Below, one piece after another: positions 8,290 to 15,326 of a stretch of DNA of 18,483 bases (position 1 is the first letter of the stretch; the number at the start of each line of letters is the position of its first letter). Origin of the DNA: Pseudomonadota bacterium (GTDB taxonomy: Bacteria; Pseudomonadota; Gammaproteobacteria; UBA5335); assembly GCA_021783685.1 (NCBI GenBank), contig JAJXTQ010000005.1, forward strand, positions 1-18,483, given 5' to 3'. The notes below the pieces were generated by a model. That model was not told the origin of the DNA. It did no database searches and saw only the letters and a program-made list of their open reading frames with translations. The translations under genes were made by a program, and so were the position numbers.

Positions 8290-8931
8290 TCAGTCGGCGA
8301 AGAGCCAGGCGGCCTCGGCGCGGCGCCGGGCCTCGTAGGCACGGATGCGGTCGGCGCGCTGCAACGTCAGGCCGATGTCGTCCAGCCCATTGAGCAGGCA
8401 GTGACGGCGGAAGGGATCGACGGTGAAGGCGATCTGCTCCCCGGCCGGCGTCGTGAGCATCTGCGCCTCGAGATCCACGTTGAGGCGGTACCCGGGCGTG
8501 GCCTGCGCTTCCTGGAACAGCCGGTCCATGACGGCGCCCGGCAGCACGATGGGCAGCACACCGTTCTTGAAGCAGTTGTTGAAGAAGATATCGGCGAAGC
8601 TGGGCGCCAGCACCACGCGGAAACCGGCATCGCTGAGCGCCCAGACCGCGTGCTCGCGCGAGGACCCGCAGCCGAAATTCTCCCGCGCCAGAAGGATCTC
8701 GGCGCCCTGGTAGCGGGGCTGGTTCAGAATGAAGTCCGGGTTGACGCGGCGCGTGGCGTTGTCGACGTCCAGCCCGCCTTGATCCAGATACCGCCAGTCG
8801 TCGAAGAGGTTGGGGCCGAAGCCGGTGCGGTGGATGGATTTCAGGAACTGCTTGGGGATGATGGCGTCGGTGTCGACGTTGGCCCGGTCGAGCGGGGCCA
8901 CCAAGCCGTTCAGGGTGGTGAATGCCTGCAT
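8290..8931 (-). CDS. leuD: 3-isopropylmalate dehydratase small subunit
   Basis: LeuD is the swivelling small subunit of isopropylmalate isomerase, which with LeuC converts 2- to 3-isopropylmalate. The 213-residue protein has the family motifs [12 protein letters not shown] (near residue 20), [30 protein letters not shown] and [13 protein letters not shown], and the bacterial-type length. The ATG at 8931 is chosen over an in-frame TTG six bases upstream because GGGAG sits 7 bases before the ATG and homologues begin M-x-x-F-xx-L-x-G. It is 12 bases downstream of leuC, consistent with coupled synthesis of the two subunits. Confidence 0.98.
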   Translation of the reverse strand: MQAFTTLNGLVAPLDRANVDTDAIIPKQFLKSIHRTGFGPNLFDDWRYLDQGGLDVDNATRRVNPDFILNQPRYQGAEILLARENFGCGSSREHAVWALSDAGFRVVLAPSFADIFFNNCFKNGVLPIVLPGAVMDRLFQEAQATPGYRLNVDLEAQMLTTPAGEQIAFTVDPFRRHCLLNGLDDIGLTLQRADRIRAYEARRRAEAAWLFAD

Positions 8932-8943
8932 GTTCAAACTCCC

Positions 8944-10350
8944 TCAGCCGAAGCGGCGGATGTCGACGAAATGGCCGGCGATGGCAGCCGCCGCGGCCAT
9001 GGCCGGGCTGACCAGGTGCGTGCGCCCGCCCTGCCCCTGCCGGCCCTCGAAATTGCGGTTGCTGGTCGAGGCGCAGCGTTCGCCGGGCTCCAGGCGGTCG
9101 GCGTTCATCGCCAGACACATGGAGCAGCCCGGTTCGCGCCATTCGAACCCGGCCTCGGTAAAGATGCGGTCGAGCCCCTCGGCCTCGGCCTGCGCCTTGA
9201 CCAGACCCGAGCCCGGCACCACCAGCGCCAGTTTCAGACGGCTGGAAACCTGGCGTCCCTTGACCACCGCCGCCGCAGCGCGCAGATCCTCGATGCGCGA
9301 GTTGGTGCAGGAGCCGATGAAGACCTTGTCCAGCGCGATCGACTCGATGGGCGTTCCCGCCTCGAGGCCCATGTAAGCCAGTGCCCGACGCATGCCTTCG
9401 GCTTTGACGGCATTGTCCTCGCGGGCGGGATCGGGCACTGCGCTACCGACCGGCACCACCATCTCGGGCGAGGTGCCCCAGGTGACCTGCGGCTCGATGG
9501 CTGCGGCATCGAGTTCCACGACCGTATCGAACCGGGCGTCGGCGTCGGAGTGCAGGTCCTGCCAGACCGCGACCGCCTGTTCCCAGAGCGCGCCCCGGGG
9601 CGATTGCGGGCGGTCCTTGACGTAGGCGATGGTCTTTTCATCGGCCGCGATCAGGCCGGCACGGGCACCCGCCTCGATGGCCATGTTGCACACGGTCATG
9701 CGTCCTTCCATCGACAGGGCGCGGATGGCCTCGCCGCCGAATTCGATGGTGTAGCCGGTGCCGCCGGCGGTGCCGATCTTGCCGATGATGGCCAGCACGA
9801 TGTCCTTGGCGGTCACGCCCGCCGCCACCGCGCCGTCGACACGAATCAGCATGGTGCGCGAAGGCTTCTGCAGCAGCGTCTGGGTGGCGAGCACGTGCTC
9901 GACTTCGCTGGTGCCGATGCCGAAGGCCAGCGCCCCGAAGGCGCCGTGGGTGGCGGTGTGGGAATCGCCGCAGACGATGGTCGTGCCCGGCAGCGTGAAG
10001 CCCTGCTCGGGTCCGATCACATGCACGATGCCCTGGCGGTGATCCATCATGGCAAGCTCGGGGATGCCGAACTCCTGGCAGTTGCGGTCCAGTGCCTCTA
10101 CCTGGGCGCGGGAGATGGGATCGGCGATGCCGCCGGCGCGGCCGCGCGTCGGCACGTTGTGATCCGGCACCGCCAGATTGGCGCTCACGCGCCACGGCTT
10201 ACGGCCCGCCAGACGCAGTCCGTCGAAGGCCTGCGGCGAGGTCACTTCATGCACCAGTTGGCGGTCGATGTAGAGCAGCGCCGTGCCGCTCTCGTCCACA
10301 TCCACCACGTGGGCGTCCCAGATCTTTTGGAAAAGCGTTTTGCCTGCCAT
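8944..10350 (-). CDS. leuC: 3-isopropylmalate dehydratase large subunit
   Basis: LeuC is the aconitase-fold catalytic subunit that holds a [4Fe-4S] cluster and works with LeuD. The 468-residue product is full length. Cluster ligands are visible as Cys348 in FIGSCTNSR and Cys409/Cys412 in GCSMCLAMN. Other family motifs are DHNVPT (63-68), [21 protein letters not shown] starting at Cys127, and the [16 protein letters not shown] stretch near the end. The ATG at 10350 has GGGAGG 6 bases upstream, the best ribosome binding site of the leu genes. It is the first gene of the leuCDB run and is divergent from a LysR-type regulator. leuA is not in this window. Confidence 0.98.
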   Translation of the reverse strand: MAGKTLFQKIWDAHVVDVDESGTALLYIDRQLVHEVTSPQAFDGLRLAGRKPWRVSANLAVPDHNVPTRGRAGGIADPISRAQVEALDRNCQEFGIPELAMMDHRQGIVHVIGPEQGFTLPGTTIVCGDSHTATHGAFGALAFGIGTSEVEHVLATQTLLQKPSRTMLIRVDGAVAAGVTAKDIVLAIIGKIGTAGGTGYTIEFGGEAIRALSMEGRMTVCNMAIEAGARAGLIAADEKTIAYVKDRPQSPRGALWEQAVAVWQDLHSDADARFDTVVELDAAAIEPQVTWGTSPEMVVPVGSAVPDPAREDNAVKAEGMRRALAYMGLEAGTPIESIALDKVFIGSCTNSRIEDLRAAAAVVKGRQVSSRLKLALVVPGSGLVKAQAEAEGLDRIFTEAGFEWREPGCSMCLAMNADRLEPGERCASTSNRNFEGRQGQGGRTHLVSPAMAAAAAIAGHFVDIRRFG

Positions 10351-10379
10351 GCGCAGCCTCCCGTGATTGCGTGGGGACG

Positions 10380-10410
10380 ATTTTAATCAACCCGCTCGCT
10401 ATAATTCCAA
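10380..10410 (-). promoter_or_regulatory. candidate leuC promoter
   Basis: On the minus strand TAAAAT (10380-10385, 5 of 6 to -10 consensus) is preceded 19 bases upstream by TTGGAA (10405-10410, 4 of 6 to -35). The spacing is long, which is common where an activator is needed. The predicted start near 10373 leaves a leader of about 23 bases carrying the GGGAGG site. Confidence 0.45.
10400..10405 (+). promoter_or_regulatory. -10 element for the LysR-type regulator gene
   Basis: A perfect TATAAT stands 43 bases before the regulator's start codon, predicting a start near 10412. No convincing -35 lies 16-18 bases upstream. The hexamer shares its last base with the -35 of the leuC promoter on the other strand, so the two promoters overlap. 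Confidence 0.5.
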
Positions 10411-10448
10411 TTCATGTTTCTCATGCATTGCATTCCAGGATTTCATGA

Positions 10449-11345
10449 ATGGACGTGAATCTGCTGGCCGCTTTCGTCTCCGTCGCCACCGAAGGCTCGT
10501 TCTCGCGCGCGGCGGACCGACTGCATCTGACCCAACCCGCCATCAGCAAGCGCATCGCGGCGCTCGAAGCCGATCTGGGCGCGCCCGTGTTCGACCGCAT
10601 CGGTCGCGGGGTGATGCTGACCGAGGCCGGGCGCGCCCTGCTGCCGCTGGCCCGGGAGATCCTGGACGGCGTCGCGGCCTGCCGGCGGGCGGTGGCCGAT
10701 CTGTCGGGGCCGGTGTCGGGCCCGCTCGCCCTCGGGACCAGCCACCACATCGGCCTGCGCCGCCTGCCGCCCTTCCTGCGCGCGTTCGCCCGAACCTATC
10801 CCGCAGTCGAACTGGCCATCCGCTTCATGGATTCCGAGGAGGTCTGCGCTGCCGTCGCCGCCGGCATGCTCGACCTGGGCGTCGTGACGCTGCCGCTGGA
10901 ACCGGCGCCGCAGCTCGAGACCGAGCCGCTCTGGGACGATCCCCTGCTGGTGATGGTCGCGCCCGATCATCCCCTCGCCGATCTGGTCGACGCGAGCCCT
11001 GCGGACCTCGCCCGGTACCCCGCCATCCTGCCCGAAACCGGTACCTATACCCACACCCTGATCGCGCAGGCCTTTGCGCGCCATGGCCTCACGCTGCCAT
11101 CGGGCCTGCAGACCAACTACATGGAAACCATCCGCATGATGGTCGCGGTGGGGCTGGGCTGGAGCCTGCTGCCGGCCACGCTGGCAGGGCCGGACCTCGT
11201 CGCCATGCCGGTCGCGGGACTCGCGTTGCGCCGCCAGCTCGGGCTCGTCCGCCATCGCGACCGCAACCCCTCACGCGCGATGGCCGCGTTCTGCGAGCTG
11301 CTGCGCGCGCCCCCGGCAGCCACGCCCTTGCCGCCTGCGGCATAA
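10449..11345 (+). CDS. LysR-type transcriptional regulator, divergent from leuC
   Basis: A 298-residue LysR-type regulator. The N-terminal winged helix-turn-helix covers about residues 1-60 (DVNLLAAFVSVATEGSFSR, then AADRLHLTQPAISKRI), followed by a linker helix and a periplasmic-binding-protein-like effector domain (about 90-290). The start is the ATG at 10449 with AGGA 8 bases upstream; an out-of-frame ATG overlaps it at 10445. By position, divergent from leuCDB across a 98-base spacer, it is likely to control itself and the leu genes, which is the usual arrangement for this family. The ligand cannot be read from sequence. I cannot assign it to a named regulator such as LeuO; the location is the only evidence for a leucine link. 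Confidence 0.93.
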   Translation: MDVNLLAAFVSVATEGSFSRAADRLHLTQPAISKRIAALEADLGAPVFDRIGRGVMLTEAGRALLPLAREILDGVAACRRAVADLSGPVSGPLALGTSHHIGLRRLPPFLRAFARTYPAVELAIRFMDSEEVCAAVAAGMLDLGVVTLPLEPAPQLETEPLWDDPLLVMVAPDHPLADLVDASPADLARYPAILPETGTYTHTLIAQAFARHGLTLPSGLQTNYMETIRMMVAVGLGWSLLPATLAGPDLVAMPVAGLALRRQLGLVRHRDRNPSRAMAAFCELLRAPPAATPLPPAA

Positions 11346-11379
11346 GGTCGCAGCGCCCGGAAAGCCGGCCTGCCGCCGA

Positions 11380-11385
11380 TAGAAT
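11380..11385 (+). promoter_or_regulatory. weak -10-like box before the Met/His-rich gene
   Basis: TAGAAT matches 5 of 6 bases of the -10 consensus, 60 bases before the start codon at 11445. No matching -35 is seen. A 6-bp inverted repeat of GCCGGC units follows before the ribosome binding site. Weak support only. Confidence 0.28.
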
Positions 11386-11444
11386 GCCTTTCGCCGGCCC
11401 AGCCGGCCGAACCCCATCGGCATGGACCCAAAAGGAGCATCCTC

Positions 11445-11747
11445 ATGCGCAAAGCCATCCGCACCCTGATCGTCGGCCTCACGGTCGCCTGCGCCGTCCC
11501 GGCCAGCTTCGCCGCCCAACCCATGACGGATACCGAACTGGCCGCGTCAAGCGGCGCCGGTGTCACGGACCCCATGATGACGATGATGGCCAATACGATG
11601 GTCGTGATGAGTGGCTTGCCGGTCGTCGGCCCCCTGCACACGAGCATGATGTCGGCCATGAACCGCCTGCCGGTCCTGGGTCCGCTGCACACGCGCGTCA
11701 TGAGTCATGCCACCCTGGGCGGCGGACACATGGATCACGCCATGTAA
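11445..11747 (+). CDS. small exported Met/His-rich protein of unknown function
   Basis: I do not recognise this 100-residue protein. It has a clear Sec signal peptide (MRKAIRTLIVGLTVACAVPA then SFA, likely cleavage around residue 23); Cys16 is in a poor lipobox context, so a lipoprotein is less likely. The mature part has about 13 Met and 5 His in 77 residues, no Cys, and ends GGGHMDHAM. After the signal, MTDTELAASSGAG resembles the short acidic ELxxVSG-like motif seen after signals or in leaders of some small exported proteins. A 17-residue unit is repeated in tandem (LPVVGPLHT / LPVLGPLHT). AAGGAG is 7 bases before the ATG and an intrinsic terminator follows, so it is very likely a real gene. 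Met/His richness hints at copper or other metal binding in the periplasm, which is inference. Confidence 0.82.
   Translation: MRKAIRTLIVGLTVACAVPASFAAQPMTDTELAASSGAGVTDPMMTMMANTMVVMSGLPVVGPLHTSMMSAMNRLPVLGPLHTRVMSHATLGGGHMDHAM
11616..11717 (+). repeat. tandem 51-bp repeat within the Met/His-rich gene
   Basis: Two adjacent 51-base units (11616-11666 and 11667-11717) encode LPVVGPLHTSMMSAMNR and LPVLGPLHTRVMSHATL. The first 27 bases of each unit are the most alike and differ mainly at third codon positions, so the repeat is being kept at protein level rather than being a fresh duplication. Confidence 0.75.
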
Positions 11748-11810
11748 GATGAGGATGGCGCTGCCGCCGCGATGCGGCCGAGCCCATGTACCGATCTCCT
11801 GCGACCGGCC

Positions 11811-11848
11811 GGACCCTCTCCCACCCCCGGAGGGGGTCCGTTTTGTTT
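11811..11848 (+). terminator. rho-independent terminator of the Met/His-rich gene
   Basis: An 11-bp stem (GGACCCTCTCC at 11811-11821 with GGAGGGGGTCC at 11829-11839, one G-U pair, 7-base loop) is followed by GTTTTGTTT. It lies 63 bases past the stop codon. The minus strand has no T-run after the stem, so it does not serve purC. Confidence 0.88.
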
Positions 11849-11908
11849 GGCCGTGCCTGCCGATCCAAAGACTGGAAAAGCCGTACGCCGCTGCAGCATG
11901 CACGGCGT

Positions 11909-12808
11909 TCACGGCCCGCCCAGCAGCCGCCGTTCGGCCTCGTGATACTTCTCGGCGGTCTGCCGGATGACGGACTCGGGCAAGCGCGGCCCCGGCGCCG
12001 TCTTGTCCCAGTCCAGGGTCTCGAGGTAGTCGCGCACGAACTGCTTGTCGAAACTCGGCGGACTGATGCCCGTTCGGTACTGGTCGGCCGGCCAGAACCG
12101 CGACGAATCGGGCGTCAGCAACTCGTCGATCAGCACCAGCTGCCCCGCTGCGTCGAGGCCGAACTCGAACTTGGTGTCTGCGATGATCATGCCGCGGGCC
12201 TGGGCATAGGCCGCCGCGCGCCGGTAGATGGCGAGCGTGACGGTCCGGATCCGATCGGCCAGCCCGGCGCCGAGGATGCGTTCCGCCTCGGCGTAGGAGA
12301 TGTTTTCGTCGTGCGTGCCGACCGCCGCCTTGGTCGACGGCGTGAACAGGGGCTCGGGCAACGCGCAGGCCTGAGCCAGACCGGGGGGCAAGGCGATTCC
12401 GCAGACAGCGCCCGTCTGTCGATAGTCCTTCCAGCCCGAACCGATCAGATAGCCCCGAGCGATGGCCTCGACCGGCAGCGCCCTCAGGCGGCGGGCCACG
12501 ATGGCGCGCCCCTGGACCTGGGCCCGCTCCGCCGGATCGGGCAAGACCGTCTCCAGCGGCCGATCGACCAGATGATTGGGGATCAGGTCGGCCATCTGTG
12601 CAAACCAGAAGTTGGAAACCGCGGTCAGGATGCGACCCTTGCCCGGAATCGGGTCGGGAAGAACCACATCAAACGCGGACAGTCGATCCGTCGTGACGAT
12701 GAGCAGCAGATCCTCATCGATCGCATACACGTCGCGCACCTTGCCGCGATAGATCAGCGGCAGACTGGCCAGACGGCTTTCAAAAAGCGTTTCCGGGATC
12801 TGGATCAT
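11909..12808 (-). CDS. purC: phosphoribosylaminoimidazole-succinocarboxamide synthase (SAICAR synthetase)
   Basis: PurC joins aspartate to CAIR with ATP in purine synthesis. The 299-residue product belongs to the longer, yeast-ADE1-like form (the E. coli type is about 237). Family motifs are [19 protein letters not shown] (from residue 20), [36 protein letters not shown], the GTHDENISY motif (GxHDExIS), and [10 protein letters not shown] followed by the [12 protein letters not shown] region. The ATG at 12808 gives the standard [11 protein letters not shown] start; the ribosome binding site (AGGGAA, far upstream) is weak. An in-frame ATG 13 codons upstream exists but adds non-conserved sequence. 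It stands alone, convergent with the Met/His-rich gene and divergent from a cytochrome. Confidence 0.97.
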   Translation of the reverse strand: MIQIPETLFESRLASLPLIYRGKVRDVYAIDEDLLLIVTTDRLSAFDVVLPDPIPGKGRILTAVSNFWFAQMADLIPNHLVDRPLETVLPDPAERAQVQGRAIVARRLRALPVEAIARGYLIGSGWKDYRQTGAVCGIALPPGLAQACALPEPLFTPSTKAAVGTHDENISYAEAERILGAGLADRIRTVTLAIYRRAAAYAQARGMIIADTKFEFGLDAAGQLVLIDELLTPDSSRFWPADQYRTGISPPSFDKQFVRDYLETLDWDKTAPGPRLPESVIRQTAEKYHEAERRLLGGP

Positions 12809-12845
12809 GGCGGGTCGTTCCCTGGGCAGATGCAGCCGACCGGAC

Positions 12846-12851
12846 ATGATA
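12846..12851 (-). promoter_or_regulatory. candidate -10 box for purC
   Basis: TATCAT on the minus strand matches 5 of 6 bases of the -10 consensus, 37 bases before the purC start codon. The region 17 bases further upstream has no recognisable -35. I saw no PurR-like operator. Confidence 0.3.
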
Positions 12852-12945
12852 GCGGCTGAAAGCGCTGCTCGCCTACGACCCTGCCAGGCGATCGATGAAC
12901 GGTCGTGACACCGTGCGGCCACCCCCCCTCGCGCGCCACTCGGGT

Positions 12946-12951
12946 TAAAAT
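12946..12951 (+). promoter_or_regulatory. candidate -10 box for the cytochrome gene
   Basis: TAAAAT (5 of 6 to consensus) lies 38 bases before the cytochrome start codon and stands out as the only AT-rich patch in a C-rich stretch. No good -35 is present at normal spacing, so another sigma factor or an activator is possible. Confidence 0.33.
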
Positions 12952-12989
12952 GCCCGCGCGATCCTCCCCTCAACCACAGGAAGCCCACG

Positions 12990-13310
12990 ATGCATCCGCG
13001 CTATCCCCTCTCAGTTGGCCTGTTCGTTTTCCTGCTGGCGGGCAACGCCATGGCGGCGGGCAACGCCGAGAACGGCAAGAAGCTGGCACAGCAGCATGTC
13101 TGCTTCAGTTGCCACGGCCAGGACTACAAGGGCATGGCCACTTTTCCGCCGCTCGTCGGCAAGGACGCGACCTATATCCAGACCCAGCTCAAGGCCTTCA
13201 AGAGCGGCGAGCGCAAGACCCCCATGGCCGGCGTGATGAAGCCCAATGCCGACAAGCTGTCCGATCAGGACATGGCGGACTTGGCGGCCTTTTTCGGCGG
13301 CCTGAAGTAG
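12990..13310 (+). CDS. periplasmic monohaem class I cytochrome c (c4/c553-like)
   Basis: A 106-residue c-type cytochrome with a Sec signal peptide (cleavage after GNAMA, about residue 22) and one haem-binding site, CFSCH (Cys38, Cys41, His42). The distal region [20 protein letters not shown] supplies the axial methionine (Met79 or Met83), and [16 protein letters not shown] is the usual C-terminal helix of the c4/c553 group. It resembles one half of a dihaem cytochrome c4. It is probably a soluble periplasmic electron carrier; its partner oxidase or reductase is not in the window. AGGA lies 8 bases before the ATG. It stands alone between purC (divergent) and mscL, and the link to either is unknown. 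Confidence 0.94.
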   Translation: MHPRYPLSVGLFVFLLAGNAMAAGNAENGKKLAQQHVCFSCHGQDYKGMATFPPLVGKDATYIQTQLKAFKSGERKTPMAGVMKPNADKLSDQDMADLAAFFGGLK

Positions 13311-13326
13311 GCTGACGCCGGCGGCG

Positions 13327-13356
13327 GCTGCGGGCCGCGTGACCCGTGCCCGCGGC
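13327..13356 (+). other. stem-loop after the cytochrome gene
   Basis: GCTGCGGGC and GCCCGCGGC can form a 9-bp stem with one G-U pair and a 12-base loop, beginning 17 bases after the cytochrome stop codon. No T-run follows. It could slow or protect the 3' end of the cytochrome mRNA, or be GC-rich chance. Confidence 0.3.
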
Positions 13357-13423
13357 ACCACCCGACCTCTGCCGCCGGGCATCGATCGAGAACCCGGCAA
13401 CGACCCACCGAGGAATCCCCCAG

Positions 13424-13822
13424 ATGGCAGGCAACTTCCGGCAATTCATCCTGCGCGGCAACGTCATCGACCTCTCGGTCGGTGTGGTCATCGGCGCGGC
13501 TTTCGGCAACCTCGTCACCAAGTTCACCGAGTCCTTCATCAATCCCTTGATCCGCCTGGCGACCGGCGGTGTCGAGATCGGTGGCAAGGTGGTGCTCGTC
13601 GCCGCTCCGGACAAAAGCGGCGAGATCGCGCTCAACTACGGCAACTTCATCACGGCGCTGGTGACGTTTCTGATCACCGCGGCCGTTGTCTACTACGCCG
13701 TGGTGCTGCCGCTGGGACGTCTCAACGAACGCCTGGGCCTCGCCCCGAAAGCCGCGGGCCCCACGCCTCAGGAGCAGCTCCTGACGGAAATCCGCGATCT
13801 TCTGAAAACCAGAGACCGATGA
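13424..13822 (+). CDS. mscL: large-conductance mechanosensitive channel MscL
   Basis: MscL is a homopentameric inner-membrane channel that opens under membrane tension to release solutes on osmotic downshock. The 132-residue product (136 in E. coli) has the N-terminal amphipathic helix, TM1 with the pore signature RGNVIDLSVGVVIGAAFGNLV (split at residues 11-31), a short periplasmic loop with NYGNFI, TM2 (about 75-97), and the conserved cytoplasmic tail LLTEIRDLLK. The start at 13424 follows homology and has GAGGA 9 bases upstream; the reading frame continues upstream without conservation. rpe begins 21 bases after its stop, so mscL, rpe and gph may share a transcript. Confidence 0.97.
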   Translation: MAGNFRQFILRGNVIDLSVGVVIGAAFGNLVTKFTESFINPLIRLATGGVEIGGKVVLVAAPDKSGEIALNYGNFITALVTFLITAAVVYYAVVLPLGRLNERLGLAPKAAGPTPQEQLLTEIRDLLKTRDR

Positions 13823-13843
13823 CCTCACCGACCGGAGCCTGAC

Positions 13844-14521
13844 GTGCAACGCGACTTCATCATCGCCCCATCGATCCTCTCCGCCGACTTCGCGCGCCTC
13901 GGCGCCGAGGTGGACGCGGTGCTGGCCGCGGGTGCCGACTGGGTGCACTTCGACGTGATGGACAACCACTATGTCCCCAACCTCACCATCGGACCGCTGG
14001 TCTGCGAGGCCCTGCGCCGCCACGGCGTGCAGGCGCCCATCGACGTGCACCTGATGGTCAAGCCGGTGGACCGCCTGATCGGCGACTTCGCCGCAGCCGG
14101 CGCCAGTGTGATCAGCTTCCATCCCGAGGCCAGTGAGCACATCGACCGCAGCCTGCAACTGATCCGCGACCAAGGTTGTCAGGCCGGCCTCGTACTCAAT
14201 CCGGCCACCCCACTGCATTGCCTCGACCACGTGATGGATCGGCTGGACCTGATCCTGATCATGTCGGTGAACCCCGGTTTCGGCGGGCAAGGCTTCATTC
14301 GCGGCGCCCTGGACAAGATTGCCGCCGTGCGCCGGCGCATCGAGGACGGCGGGTATCCGATCCGCCTCGAGGTCGACGGCGGCATCAAGGTCGACAACAT
14401 CGCCGAGGTCGCCCGCGCCGGGGCCGACACCTTCGTCGCCGGCTCGGCCATCTTCGGTGCGCCCGACTACGGCGCGGTGATCGGCGCGATGCGGACGCGG
14501 CTGGGCGAGGCCACCGGCTGA
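13844..14521 (+). CDS. rpe: ribulose-phosphate 3-epimerase
   Basis: Rpe interconverts ribulose 5-phosphate and xylulose 5-phosphate in the pentose phosphate pathway and Calvin cycle. The 225-residue TIM-barrel protein has the family motifs APSILSADF (8-16), [18 protein letters not shown] (34-51), [17 protein letters not shown] (141-151) and EVDGGI. Metal ligands by family pattern are His35, Asp37, His69 and Asp178, with Asp37 and Asp178 as the acid-base pair. The start is GTG at 13844, with GGAG 6 bases upstream, giving the usual [10 protein letters not shown] spacing. Its stop shares one base with the gph start (TGATG), a sign of translational coupling. Confidence 0.98.
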   Translation: MQRDFIIAPSILSADFARLGAEVDAVLAAGADWVHFDVMDNHYVPNLTIGPLVCEALRRHGVQAPIDVHLMVKPVDRLIGDFAAAGASVISFHPEASEHIDRSLQLIRDQGCQAGLVLNPATPLHCLDHVMDRLDLILIMSVNPGFGGQGFIRGALDKIAAVRRRIEDGGYPIRLEVDGGIKVDNIAEVARAGADTFVAGSAIFGAPDYGAVIGAMRTRLGEATG

Positions 14522-15207
14522 TGCGCAACGGCCGGCGCGCGGTGTTGTTCGATCTGGACGGCACCCTCGTCGACAGTGTCCCCGACCTTTGTGCGGCCGT
14601 GAACGAAGTTCTGGGCAAATTTCGACGGCCGCCGCTTTCCGAGACGGAAATCCGCAGCTATGTCGGCGACGGGGCGCAGATGCTGCTGGCCCGCGCCTTC
14701 AGCCGCAGTCTCGACGCCGACCCGGCGACGGCGGTGGTGGCGCGTGCCTGGGTGGCATTCATGGCGGCTTACGATGCGCATCTGTGCGTCCACAGCCGGC
14801 TCTATCCGGGCGTTGCCGAAACGCTGTCACAGTTGCAGGAGGCCGGCGCTCTGCTGGGCATCGTCACCAACAAGCCCACGCGCTTCATCGACCCGCTCCT
14901 GAAACGGCTCGGCGTAAGCGATTGCTTTGGCGCCATGGTCGGCGGGGACACGCTGGCGCAGCGCAAGCCGGATCCGGCGCCGGTTCTCGAGGCCATGGCG
15001 CAGCTTGGGATGACGGGCGGCGAGCGGGCCGTCATGGTCGGCGACTCGCTCAACGACGTCCGCGCCGGACGGGCGGCAGGCTGCGTTGTGATCGGCGTGA
15101 GTTACGGTTATAACCAAGGCGCGGATCTGGTCCAGGCCGGGGCCATCGCGGTCATCGACCAGATGGCTGAGCTGATCCCTCGACTGGACACCTTGGATGG
15201 GACCTGA
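14521..15207 (+). CDS. gph: phosphoglycolate phosphatase (HAD superfamily)
   Basis: Gph removes phosphate from 2-phosphoglycolate, a by-product of DNA repair and of Rubisco oxygenation. The 228-residue protein has the HAD motifs: LFDLDGTLVDS with nucleophile Asp11 and Asp13, the helical cap, GIVTNKP with the motif II threonine, the lysine of RKPDPAP, and VGDSLNDVRAG with the metal-binding aspartates. Family members are hard to separate by sequence, so substrate assignment leans on the neighbourhood rpe-gph-trpE, which is standard for this enzyme. The ATG at 14521 overlaps the rpe stop. Confidence 0.94.
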   Translation: MRNGRRAVLFDLDGTLVDSVPDLCAAVNEVLGKFRRPPLSETEIRSYVGDGAQMLLARAFSRSLDADPATAVVARAWVAFMAAYDAHLCVHSRLYPGVAETLSQLQEAGALLGIVTNKPTRFIDPLLKRLGVSDCFGAMVGGDTLAQRKPDPAPVLEAMAQLGMTGGERAVMVGDSLNDVRAGRAAGCVVIGVSYGYNQGADLVQAGAIAVIDQMAELIPRLDTLDGT

Positions 15208-15224
15208 GCGCGATGCGCGAACCG

Positions 15225-15230
15225 TATAAT
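15225..15230 (+). promoter_or_regulatory. -10 element for trpE
   Basis: A perfect TATAAT lies in the 119-base gph-trpE spacer, predicting a start near 15237 and a leader of about 90 bases. The -35 region 17 bases upstream is poor. The leader has no short frame with consecutive Trp codons, so classical trp attenuation by a leader peptide is not supported. Confidence 0.55.
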
Positions 15231-15326
15231 ACGCGCGGCAATCGATGGCGGAGCGGCCCGTCGAGGGCGTGACGGCTGCTGCCGCCGCGCGGGTGCCGGT
15301 CCTTCTTCATCCCACTCGGGGTTCCC

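Noticed and set aside
7288..10386. Plus-strand open frame of about 1032 codons opposite leuB, leuD and leuC.
   Set aside because: leuB, leuD and leuC are all in the same register (gaps of 18 and 12 bases) and the frame lies exactly codon-on-codon opposite them. Stops there need TTA, CTA or TCA in the genes, which are rare in GC-rich DNA. The translation is low-complexity His/Arg/Gly-rich with no family motifs.
13265..14290. Minus-strand open frame of 341 codons opposite mscL and rpe.
   Set aside because: Spans two well-supported genes and their spacer; composition is His/Asp/Arg-rich as in other shadow frames.
15237..15326. trp attenuator leader peptide before trpE.
   Set aside because: The ATG-initiated frame in the leader contains no Trp codons and there is no terminator hairpin with a T-run.
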